Shown here piece by piece: positions 1 to 6,008 of a stretch of 6,993 bases of DNA. This DNA is from DATKYK01 sp034430255 (GTDB lineage: Bacteria; Chloroflexota; Dehalococcoidia; E44-bin15). The stretch covers positions 1-6,993 of the forward strand of contig DAOUEU010000148.1 of the NCBI GenBank assembly GCA_034430255.1. The letters are read 5' to 3'. Under the pieces are notes generated by a model that did no database searches, was not told the origin of the DNA, and saw only the letters and a list, made by a program, of their open reading frames with translations. Numbering within the stretch: the first letter of the stretch is position 1; each line of letters opens with the position of its first letter. The position numbers and the translations under genes were made by a program.

Positions 1-542
1 GTGGGGTCGATGTCCAGGCGGCGCATCCTGGTGAGCCGTGCCAGTTGCTCGTCATTATAGTTACGCTCGTGCTGCATCCTGGAGGTGAGAGCCACCATAG
101 CCAGGTTGTGAGCATTAACGATATCGTTGATATCGCCGGTAAGGCCCATGGAGAACTCGGTCAAGGGAATGAGCAGAGCATTGCCCCCACCGGCGGCGGT
201 CCCCTTGATATTCATGGTGGGTCCGCCCGAGGGCTGCCGCAGACAGCCACCTACATTGAGTCCCCGCTTGCCCATCCCCTCCATAAGACCCATTGAGGTC
301 GTGCTTTTCCCTTCACCCAGTGGCGTAGGGGTAATGGCGGTTACCTCGATGTACTTGCCATCGGGCTTGTCCTTGAGGCGCTCGATTATCTTCATGAAAT
401 CGAGCCTGCATAGTCTTCCGAAGGGAATGATCTCGTCCTTCTCAAGGTGTAGTCTTTCCCGCCACTCATCGGGTGATGGCATATTGGCTTCGGCAGCCTC
501 AGAGATCTGCCAATCCTTCATTTTAGTGGCATCATAGGCCAT
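1..542 (-). CDS. fhs: Formate-tetrahydrofolate ligase (10-formyl-THF synthetase), N-terminal part, truncated by window edge
   Basis: Catalyses ATP-dependent formylation of tetrahydrofolate with formate to give 10-formyl-THF, in the cytoplasm; this is the entry step of the Wood-Ljungdahl methyl branch and of folate one-carbon supply. The first 180 codons are visible; family members are about 550-590 residues, so the remainder lies beyond position 1. The P-loop TPLGEGKST is at residues 73-81, followed by RQPSGGP (102-108), NIKGTAAGGGNALLIP (111-126), LTGDIND (134-140) and a LDIDP stretch (176-180), all in the family order. Classical enzymes have REPSLGP and FGIKGGAAGGG at the equivalent places, so this is a divergent variant. 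The ATG start has a GGAGG ribosome site (548-552) 5 nt upstream. It is the last visible gene of the thyX-folD-amidohydrolase-fhs series, after a 79-bp gap (543-621) in which I see no terminator or convincing promoter. The family assignment is secure; the variant's kinetics are unknown. Confidence 0.93.
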   Translation of the reverse strand, partial: MAYDATKMKDWQISEAAEANMPSPDEWRERLHLEKDEIIPFGRLCRLDFMKIIERLKDKPDGKYIEVTAITPTPLGEGKSTTSMGLMEGMGKRGLNVGGCLRQPSGGPTMNIKGTAAGGGNALLIPLTEFSMGLTGDINDIVNAHNLAMVALTSRMQHERNYNDEQLARLTRMRRLDIDP

Positions 543-621
543 ATAAACCTCCCTCTCTCAATTTACTCGCTCACGCGGATCAATATTGCTTGAGATAGCT
601 CTGCGGTTGCGAGGCTTATTG

Positions 622-1539
622 CTATTTCAGACCAAGAAACTCTATCGCGTTATCCCGCAGCACCCTCTGCTTGGTCTCATCCTTGATATCCAGCGCCAGG
701 AACTGCTCCTTGGTTAGCTTCAGGCCATAGCTGTTGGAGCCGAACATGACCTTCTCCCGTCCCCGACTGCTGTTCATAAACTTGACCGTCTCGGGGGTCA
801 GGTTGCGTGGATTGTAGGCCGAGATATCGCCGTAGACATTGGGGTGGCGGAAGATCATGGAACACCACTCGTCGACCCAGGGATACCCCGTGTGGGAAAG
901 GTTGATCTTGAGGTTGGGGAAGTCGATGGCAACCTTGTCTACCTCATAAGGGTGACCTACCCAGCTAGGTAGCGGCTCAGCGGAGTGCCCCACCTGCATA
1001 CCCACCGGCACCCCCAGCTCGCTGCACTTGGCGTACAGGGGATAGCACTTCGCGTCGGACGGGGTGACGCCGAAGGTGATGGGGTGGAAGTAGACATACT
1101 TGAAGCCATACTCCTTGACTGCCTTATTGATATCACGCAGGCTGTCATCGATGCGGAAGGGGTTGTAGCTGGCACCGCCGATAATCCTTCCCTTGCCCTC
1201 CTTCACCAACTTGTAGATATCGTCAATGGGATACTCCATGATTACTTGGTGGTGGTAGTAATATGACCACATCTTGACGTCGGTGAGCATCACATACTCG
1301 AAGCCGACCTCATCCATCGTCTTTATCAGCGCCTCCACGCTATTATGGCCAGGCATAAAGCCTTGTTCTTTAATCTTCTTGAACTGCTCCCTGGTAGGCG
1401 CCTGTCCGCCGAACTGGGTCTTAAAGGTGCTGCGTGCCATTATCTTGAACTCTTCCCAGTCAAACATGTACTCTTCGAACCCTGCCTCGGTGGGATAGTT
1501 CATTATGTCGACTGCTTTAATGTCTGCAAGCTCTGCCAA
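622..1539 (-). CDS. Amidohydrolase-related TIM-barrel protein with degenerate metal site (function unknown)
   Basis: A 305-residue protein resembling the amidohydrolase-2 / ACMSD-like family of TIM-barrel hydrolases and decarboxylases. Recognisable elements in order: first-strand KAVDIMNYP (8-16), YFHPITFG (150-157), PVGMQVGHSAEP (178-189), NLSHTGYPWVDEW (213-225), VYGDIS (235-240) and VMFGSNSYG (264-272). In typical members the first strand is DxHxH and the last motif is FGSDxP, supplying metal ligands. Here the two His positions are Met13 and Tyr15 and the Asp is Asn269, while His185 and His216 remain. It may therefore be metal-independent, use other residues, or be non-catalytic. A charged and aromatic helical insert (about 18-60) follows strand 1. 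There is no signal peptide, so it is probably cytoplasmic. The start is TTG, supported by a consensus ribosome site 6 nt upstream. It lies between folD and fhs, suggesting a one-carbon or formyl-related role, but the substrate cannot be inferred from sequence. Confidence 0.85.
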   Translation of the reverse strand: MAELADIKAVDIMNYPTEAGFEEYMFDWEEFKIMARSTFKTQFGGQAPTREQFKKIKEQGFMPGHNSVEALIKTMDEVGFEYVMLTDVKMWSYYYHHQVIMEYPIDDIYKLVKEGKGRIIGGASYNPFRIDDSLRDINKAVKEYGFKYVYFHPITFGVTPSDAKCYPLYAKCSELGVPVGMQVGHSAEPLPSWVGHPYEVDKVAIDFPNLKINLSHTGYPWVDEWCSMIFRHPNVYGDISAYNPRNLTPETVKFMNSSRGREKVMFGSNSYGLKLTKEQFLALDIKDETKQRVLRDNAIEFLGLK

Positions 1540-1545
1540 TTTAAA

Positions 1546-1552
1546 CCTCCTT
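1546..1552 (-). promoter_or_regulatory. Consensus Shine-Dalgarno deciding the TTG start of the amidohydrolase-like gene
   Basis: Read on the minus strand this is AAGGAGG, a near-perfect anti-16S match, followed by TTTAAA and then TTG. The next in-frame ATG is 12 codons downstream (1501-1503) and would remove the first beta strand, so TTG is the likely start despite being a weak initiator. Confidence 0.8.
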
Positions 1553-1560
1553 TTTTACTT

Positions 1561-2439
1561 TTACTCAGCCTGTGCCTCGGCAGCCCGGACGGTGTTCATC
1601 ATCAGCATGGTCACCGTCATCGGTCCCACACCGCCGGGAACTGGAGTAATCGCCTTGGCCTTTTCTTTAATGGCATCGAAGTCACTGTCGCCCACGAGGA
1701 TTCGCTTTCCTTCAGCGGTTGTGCCTACCTGGTTAACCCCGACATCGATTACTACCGCCCCTTCCTTAACCATGTCAGCCGTTATCGCCTTGGGTTTGCC
1801 CATAGCAGCGATCACGATATCTGCCTGTTTTACGATCGATGCCATGTCCTTCGTCCCGGTGTGAACCACCGTCACCGTGGCGTTGGCACCCTTCTGTTTC
1901 TGCAACAGGATTGCCATGACCGGCTTACCGACGATATTGCTGCGACCGCAGACAACCACGTGCTTACCTTCGGGGCTGTTACCGCTACGAATAAGCAGTT
2001 CCTGGACGCCGTGGGGGGTGCAGGGCATGAAGTAGGGCTCACCAATTAATAATTTACCCACATTAACCGGGTGGAAACCATCGACATCCTTCTTGGGATC
2101 GATTGCGTTCAGCACCTTGTCCGAGTTAATGTGCTTGGGCAGTGGAAGTTGGACCAGTATACCATTCCACTTGGGATCCTTGTTCAGTTCATCGAGCTTG
2201 GCAAGAAGGATCTCCTCCTTAGTATCATCAGGATACACTAAAGTCTCAGACAGGATGCCCAGCTCATCGCTGGCCTTGCTCTTGGCTGTAACGTAGGATA
2301 CCGAGGCCGGGTCCTCTCCGACTCGTATAATGAACAGGCCTGGCGTGATCCCCTTCTTCTTCAGTTCATCTACCTTGACCTTAAGCTCCCCGCGAATCTC
2401 TTTTGCAATCTGAGTCCCCGAAATAATCTCCGCTGTCAT
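1561..2439 (-). CDS. folD: Bifunctional methylene-THF dehydrogenase / methenyl-THF cyclohydrolase FolD
   Basis: Reversibly converts 5,10-methylene-THF to 5,10-methenyl-THF (NAD(P)-linked) and then to 10-formyl-THF; cytoplasmic, usually a homodimer. It is 292 residues, normal for the family (about 280-300). The catalytic signature is YVTAKSK (49-55), with Lys53 matching the cyclohydrolase/dehydrogenase lysine (Lys54 in E. coli by my recollection). QLPLP (98-102) and DVDGFHPVN (118-126) form the folate-side pocket. CGRSNIVGKP (164-173) is the Rossmann dinucleotide motif, and PVPGGVGPMT (266-275) is the C-terminal signature. No key residue appears altered. The ATG overlaps the thyX stop in an ATGA arrangement, so translation is probably coupled; its own ribosome site (AAAGGGG, 10 nt upstream) is mediocre. 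FolD links the formyl-THF made by the downstream fhs to the methylene-THF used by the upstream thyX. Cofactor preference (NAD or NADP) cannot be read safely from sequence alone. Confidence 0.97.
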   Translation of the reverse strand: MTAEIISGTQIAKEIRGELKVKVDELKKKGITPGLFIIRVGEDPASVSYVTAKSKASDELGILSETLVYPDDTKEEILLAKLDELNKDPKWNGILVQLPLPKHINSDKVLNAIDPKKDVDGFHPVNVGKLLIGEPYFMPCTPHGVQELLIRSGNSPEGKHVVVCGRSNIVGKPVMAILLQKQKGANATVTVVHTGTKDMASIVKQADIVIAAMGKPKAITADMVKEGAVVIDVGVNQVGTTAEGKRILVGDSDFDAIKEKAKAITPVPGGVGPMTVTMLMMNTVRAAEAQAE

Positions 2440-3167
2440 GTTATTTTTACCCCTTTCTTTACCCTTTTCTCCTTTCTCTCCTTTACGTCTGCTACTTCTT
2501 TAGCGGTAGGGAAAATCCCACAGCTTTCAGCCTCATCGCAGTACCCGAGGCGGTAACACTTGGGCTTAAGCTCCGCCCCCAGGCGCGGTGCTACCCTTTC
2601 CACCTCTGCCTTAATCAACTCGAATAGCTCCACTATCTCCCATTGTGCCCTGAGGCATAGCCGCAATGAGCATGCATGAAGCAACTCACGGGCATTCATC
2701 GTCATAACCAGCCTTGTCACCATAGCATTGGGAAGTACGTATCGGGCATCCTCCGCCGGGATGTCCGCATTGAGCATATCAATGTAAAGCCTGTGGCAAT
2801 CACGTACCATGTCGTGGTATTTGGACTCAAACTCGTTCCTGGCGCTAATTGACCTTGGGGTAATATAATCAGCCTTCTTCAGGGAGAGATACCGCTGACT
2901 CTGCTGGGTGAAGCTCGCCATCCGATGGCGCACGAGTTGGTGGCTGGTGACTCGGGATATGCCCTCGATGGCGAAGGTGAAGCTGGCATGTTCGAAGGTG
3001 GAGAGGTGACCTGAGGTGAGGAGGTGAGTGAATAGACGATCTATCGCCTCCGGGGTTAATTTCTTGCTGATCTCCTTGGTGTCAACAGGTGAGGTGGAAA
3101 CACGGGCTGCAGCAGCGATTGTACGCTCAGGGTCAGGTGTATGACTGATCAGGGAAACGTAAATCAT
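2436..3167 (-). CDS. thyX: Flavin-dependent thymidylate synthase ThyX
   Basis: Methylates dUMP to dTMP with 5,10-methylene-THF, FAD and NADPH, releasing THF rather than dihydrofolate; typically a cytoplasmic homotetramer. The protein is 243 residues from the chosen start. The diagnostic ThyX motif is RHRMASFTQQSQRY (80-93), matching RHRxxS followed by SxRY. Other family blocks are TPDPERTIAAAARVS (10-24), HLSTFEHASFTF (54-65), EDARYVLPNA (139-148) and NARELLHACSLRL (158-170). The C-terminal part carries three cysteines (204, 210, 216) and a Lys-rich tail. ATG 3167 fits the usual N-terminus and has AAGG (3178-3181) 10 nt upstream; an in-frame GTG two codons earlier (3173) is possible but only 4 nt from that AAGG. 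It is first in the minus-strand operon, directly behind a strong promoter, and its stop overlaps folD by 4 bp. Placement with folD and fhs fits its need for methylene-THF. Confidence 0.96.
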   Translation of the reverse strand: MIYVSLISHTPDPERTIAAAARVSTSPVDTKEISKKLTPEAIDRLFTHLLTSGHLSTFEHASFTFAIEGISRVTSHQLVRHRMASFTQQSQRYLSLKKADYITPRSISARNEFESKYHDMVRDCHRLYIDMLNADIPAEDARYVLPNAMVTRLVMTMNARELLHACSLRLCLRAQWEIVELFELIKAEVERVAPRLGAELKPKCYRLGYCDEAESCGIFPTAKEVADVKERKEKRVKKGVKIT

Positions 3168-3194
3168 AGCCACTTGGCCTTGCAGCCCGCCAAG

Positions 3195-3223
3195 ATTATA
3201 ACATGTGCTGCTGGGTAAGGCAA
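3195..3223 (-). promoter_or_regulatory. Sigma-70-type promoter for the thyX-folD-amidohydrolase-fhs operon
   Basis: On the minus strand, TTGCCT (3223-3218, 4 of 6 to TTGACA) is separated by exactly 17 bp from TATAAT (3200-3195, perfect match). Transcription would start near 3188, giving a leader of about 21 nt that contains the thyX ribosome site. The leader is too short for a riboswitch or attenuator. The call rests on sequence match and position only. Confidence 0.7.
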
Positions 3224-3268
3224 TAGTTTACGAGCATTTTTTGTTCTCTAACCTATCATATAGAAGGA

Positions 3269-3297
3269 TTCGTAGCGGACTCGGAATGTGATATACT
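3269..3297 (+). promoter_or_regulatory. Candidate extended -10 promoter for acpS-nnr-coaX-coaBC
   Basis: TGATATACT (3289-3297) is an extended -10 element (TGn followed by TATACT, 5 of 6). A weak -35, TTCGTA (3269-3274, 3 of 6), lies 17 bp upstream. Predicted initiation near 3304 would leave only about 8 nt before the acpS ATG, cutting close to its ribosome site. An alternative -10-like TATCAT occurs at 3254-3259 but lacks a properly spaced -35. Tentative. Confidence 0.35.
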
Positions 3298-3302
3298 ATG
3301 GC

Positions 3303-3306
3303 GGAG
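3303..3306 (+). promoter_or_regulatory. Ribosome binding site deciding the ATG start of acpS
   Basis: GGAG sits 5 nt before ATG 3312. The earlier in-frame GTG (3288) overlaps the extended -10 element and would add eight residues (MIYYGGVT) in front of the usual AcpS N-terminus, so ATG 3312 is preferred. Confidence 0.6.
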
Positions 3307-3311
3307 TGACT

Positions 3312-3695
3312 ATGTACCACGTTGGTGTGGACTTAATAGAGATAGAGCGTATTGAAGAGGTGTTAGCGCGCTGGGGGGAGCGCTTCCTCGAGCGGGTCTA
3401 TACCGAGGCGGAGCGTGGCGATTGTCAGAATCGCGCTCCGTCACTGGCGGTTCGCTTTGCTGCCAAGGAGGCGGTGATGAAGGCTTTAGGCACCGGAATC
3501 CAAGGGGTTGGCTGGCGGGAGATAGAGGTTCTCCCCAATCGCGATGGCAAACCACTGGTTTACCTTTATGGCGGAGCGCTTAAGAAGGCTCAGGGTTTGG
3601 GTCTGGGGGAACTGGCTATCAGCCTTTCACATTCACGTGAATATGCCATCGCTTCAGTTGTCGGGGGCAGTAGTGAAGATTGTAACCACAGATGA
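3312..3695 (+). CDS. acpS: Holo-[acyl-carrier-protein] synthase (4'-phosphopantetheinyl transferase AcpS)
   Basis: Transfers 4'-phosphopantetheine from CoA to a serine of apo-acyl carrier protein, activating it for fatty acid synthesis; cytoplasmic, Mg-dependent, usually trimeric. The 127-residue length is typical. The N-terminal block YHVGVDLIEIERI (2-14) carries the Mg-binding Asp7. RFAAKEAVMKALGTG (48-62) carries Glu53 and Lys52 of the second signature. The C-terminal SLSHSREYAIASV (104-116) matches the family's SxSHxxxxAxA region. It is first in the plus-strand operon and diverges from thyX. Its last 23 bases overlap the start of nnr in another frame. The neighbour coaX-coaBC pair makes the CoA that this enzyme consumes. 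The start choice (ATG 3312 against GTG 3288) is the only real uncertainty. Confidence 0.95.
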   Translation: MYHVGVDLIEIERIEEVLARWGERFLERVYTEAERGDCQNRAPSLAVRFAAKEAVMKALGTGIQGVGWREIEVLPNRDGKPLVYLYGGALKKAQGLGLGELAISLSHSREYAIASVVGGSSEDCNHR

Positions 3696-5232
3696 GATGA
3701 GGGAGATCGAGCGCGGCGCTGCCGAGCAGGGTCTCCCCTCCAATGTGCTCATGGATAACGCCGGGCTTGCCATTGCCCTGCAGGTGAAGGATTGGCTCGG
3801 CGGCGCAGTGGGACGGCAGATCATTGTCCTAGTGGGGCCGGGCAACAATGGCGGGGATGGTTTGGTTGCCGCTCGCCACCTACATGATTGGGGGGCCAGG
3901 GTCAACATTTATATTTGCGGCCACCGAAAGGAGGATGATCCCAACTATCAAATAGTCACTGGTCGTGGCATCAGCACCACTATAGCCAGCCAGGATAGTA
4001 ACCTGGCCGAGCTTGATAGCCTCCTATCACTAGGCGATGTGGTAATCGATGCCCTTTTTGGCACGGGGAAGCTACGTCCACTTGAAGGCATCATTAAGGA
4101 GGTCTTGACCCGTGTGAGGGAGGTGAAAGATTCAAATCCTGGGCTTAAGGTTGTTGCCCTGGACCTGCCTTCGGGGCTGGATGCCGATAGCGGAGAAGTT
4201 GACCCCTCATGCCTTGCTGCTGACCTGACCATAACCTTAGGTTACCCTAAGGTAGGTCTCTTCTCCTTTCCCGGCAGAGACCTGGTCGGCGAGCTTGTGG
4301 TTGCCGACATCGGTATCCCGGCAAACCTGGGGGAGGGAATCGCCACTGAGCTGATAACAGAGGAAGTGGTGCGGTCTATGCTTCCCCAGAGACCGCGGGG
4401 CGCCCACAAGGGTACCTTCGGGCGCGTGCTCGTCTGCGCGGGGTCGCTTCACTATGTAGGGGCGGCTTATCTCGCCTGTGAGGGGGCTATGAGAGTGGGC
4501 GCGGGGCTGGTAACACTTGCGGTGGCCCAGAGCCTCCAGCCAATACTGGCCTCGAAGCTAACCGAGGTGACCTATGCCCCACTACCTGAGGCAGCGCCCG
4601 GGTTTATAGGTAGCGAGACCTCCCCATCCCTACATGATAAGCTCGCTGACTATGATGTCCTGCTCATGGGGTGTGGACTGAGCCAGCATCCAGAAGTGGT
4701 TGAGTTTATCAGGCATTCCTTGCTTGAGATGCCATCCTCCCGTTCCCCGCTCATGGTTCTCGATGCCGACGCGTTAAATACCCTGGCGCAGACCCCTCAG
4801 TGGTGGCAAAAACTGGGGCGGGATGCTATACTTACTCCCCATCCCGGAGAGATGGCGAGACTCAGTGGGCTTTCCACTGAGGAGGTCGGACGGGAGCGGT
4901 CTGGGGTAGCACGGGAGAAGGCTGCGCTGTGGCATAAGACGGTAGTGCTCAAGGGGGCGCATACTGTGGTAGCTTCGCCCGATGGAGGGGTTAGGATTAG
5001 CGCTGTGGCAAACCCAGGCCTGGCTTCAGCGGGCATGGGGGATGTGCTCTCCGGGGTCATAGCCGGGCTTCTGGCTCAAGGGCTTTCCTACTGTGACGCC
5101 GCTGCCTGTGGGGTCTACCTCCATGGGCTGGCCGGGGATATGGTGCGGGCCGAGCTTGGCGATGCTGGCATGGTTGCCAGTGACCTGCTGCAGGCCCTGC
5201 CCAGGGCAATAAAAAAGACCAAGGAAGGCTGA
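3673..5232 (+). CDS. nnr: Bifunctional NAD(P)H-hydrate repair enzyme (epimerase + ADP/ATP-dependent dehydratase)
   Basis: Repairs hydrated NADH/NADPH: the N-terminal YjeF_N domain epimerises R- and S-NAD(P)HX, and the C-terminal ribokinase-like YjeF_C domain dehydrates S-NAD(P)HX using ADP or ATP. It is 519 residues, normal for the fused form. N-domain (about 1-225): MDNAGLAIA (27-35), GPGNNGGDG (55-63), VIDALFGTG (124-132) and LDLPSGLDAD (163-172). C-domain (about 235-519): HKGTFGRVLVCAGS (245-258), LDADALN (363-369), TPHPGEM (388-394), LKGAHTVV (426-433) and NPGLASAGMGD (447-457), with Asp457 as expected catalytic residue. I chose GTG 3673, which yields the family-typical beginning MKIVTTDEM, preceded by a G-rich GGGGG (3663-3667). 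The open frame reaches back to 3544, but the added residues look like an acpS shadow. It overlaps acpS by 23 bp and ends 1 bp before coaX. Confidence 0.93.
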   Translation: MKIVTTDEMREIERGAAEQGLPSNVLMDNAGLAIALQVKDWLGGAVGRQIIVLVGPGNNGGDGLVAARHLHDWGARVNIYICGHRKEDDPNYQIVTGRGISTTIASQDSNLAELDSLLSLGDVVIDALFGTGKLRPLEGIIKEVLTRVREVKDSNPGLKVVALDLPSGLDADSGEVDPSCLAADLTITLGYPKVGLFSFPGRDLVGELVVADIGIPANLGEGIATELITEEVVRSMLPQRPRGAHKGTFGRVLVCAGSLHYVGAAYLACEGAMRVGAGLVTLAVAQSLQPILASKLTEVTYAPLPEAAPGFIGSETSPSLHDKLADYDVLLMGCGLSQHPEVVEFIRHSLLEMPSSRSPLMVLDADALNTLAQTPQWWQKLGRDAILTPHPGEMARLSGLSTEEVGRERSGVAREKAALWHKTVVLKGAHTVVASPDGGVRISAVANPGLASAGMGDVLSGVIAGLLAQGLSYCDAAACGVYLHGLAGDMVRAELGDAGMVASDLLQALPRAIKKTKEG

Positions 5233-5233
5233 G

Positions 5234-5998
5234 ATGTTACTGGCTATAGATATAGGAAATACCAATGTCGCCTTGGGTGTCTTTGAAGGGGAGATGCTGC
5301 GCGCTACCTGGAATGTGGCCACCGATATTGATAAGACAGCAGATGAGTATGCTGTGCTATTACTAAACCTCTTACCCAGGGAGGGTCTAAATCTCTCTGA
5401 TATAGATCATGTGAGCATTGCCTGTGTGGTTCCCCCTCTACTCACCATTTTCGAGGAGTTGAGCCAGCGTTACTTTAAAATATCGCCGCTCGTTGTCGGT
5501 CCGGGGGTGAAGACCGGCGTGCGGATCTGCACTGACAACCCACGAGAGGTGGGTGCCGACAGGGTGGCAAACGCAGCGGCGGCTCACCACCTCTATAGCG
5601 GGCCGATGATCTTGATAGATTTTGGCACTGCCACTACGCTCGATGTGCTATCCAAAGAGGGCGATTACCTGGGTGGTGCTATCGCTCCCGGGATCCTCAT
5701 CTCCGCAGAGGCGCTATTCGAGAGAGCATCAAAACTGCCCAGGGTCGAGCTAGTCCCTCCAGAACACGCCATTGGCAAGAATACTGTAACCACGATGCAA
5801 TCGGGGATCATCTTCGGCTATGTGGGGCTTATCGAAAGCCTGGTAAAACGCATGAACCGTGAGTTGGGACAGGAGGCGTATGTAGTGGCCACTGGCGGCC
5901 TCGCTAAGATAATCGCCGGGCAGACCAAGGTGGTAAATATGGTTAACATGCACTTAACCCTCATCGGATTACGGTTGATTCACGAGCTGAATCGATAG
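5234..5998 (+). CDS. coaX: Type III pantothenate kinase CoaX
   Basis: Phosphorylates pantothenate to 4'-phosphopantothenate, the first committed step of CoA synthesis; cytoplasmic dimer of the acetate kinase/Hsp70/actin-like (ASKHA) fold. The 254-residue length matches the family. DIGNTN (6-11) is the phosphate-binding loop with Asp6. GPGVKTGV (89-96) and NPREVGADR (102-110) follow, the latter with the catalytic-base Asp109 and pantothenate-binding Arg110. IDFGTATTLDV (128-138) with Asp129 is the second phosphate motif, then GGAIAPGI (147-154) and the late ATGGLA (219-224) adenosine motif. By family knowledge, type III enzymes are CoA-insensitive and need a monovalent cation such as K+ or NH4+. 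ATG 5234 follows the nnr stop after one base, and its AAGGAAGG ribosome site (5221-5228) lies inside the end of nnr. The next gene, coaBC, performs the following two steps. Confidence 0.97.
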   Translation: MLLAIDIGNTNVALGVFEGEMLRATWNVATDIDKTADEYAVLLLNLLPREGLNLSDIDHVSIACVVPPLLTIFEELSQRYFKISPLVVGPGVKTGVRICTDNPREVGADRVANAAAAHHLYSGPMILIDFGTATTLDVLSKEGDYLGGAIAPGILISAEALFERASKLPRVELVPPEHAIGKNTVTTMQSGIIFGYVGLIESLVKRMNRELGQEAYVVATGGLAKIIAGQTKVVNMVNMHLTLIGLRLIHELNR

Positions 5999-6008
5999 GA
6001 GAGGAGAG

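Noticed and set aside
127..537. A 136-codon plus-strand frame opposite fhs
   Set aside because: The minus-strand frame encodes a clear Fhs N-terminus with a P-loop; the plus frame has no family features.
543..621. Possible terminator or internal promoter between the amidohydrolase-like gene and fhs
   Set aside because: No stem with a T-run and no properly spaced -35/-10 pair could be found; only a short CAATATTG palindrome is present.
1345..2049. A 234-codon open frame on the plus strand, antisense to the amidohydrolase-like gene and folD
   Set aside because: It lies opposite two well-identified genes, has no recognisable domain and looks like a low-complexity shadow of conserved coding sequence.
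3182..3211. Inverted repeat GCAGC / GCTGC flanking the thyX -10 element, as a possible operator
   Set aside because: Only 5 bp per arm with a 20-bp spacer, expected by chance in this composition.
3544..3672. Upstream extension of the nnr reading frame
   Set aside because: The extra 43 residues lie wholly within acpS, resemble no YjeF domain, and the ATG at 3643 has no ribosome site; the conserved N-terminus starts at GTG 3673.
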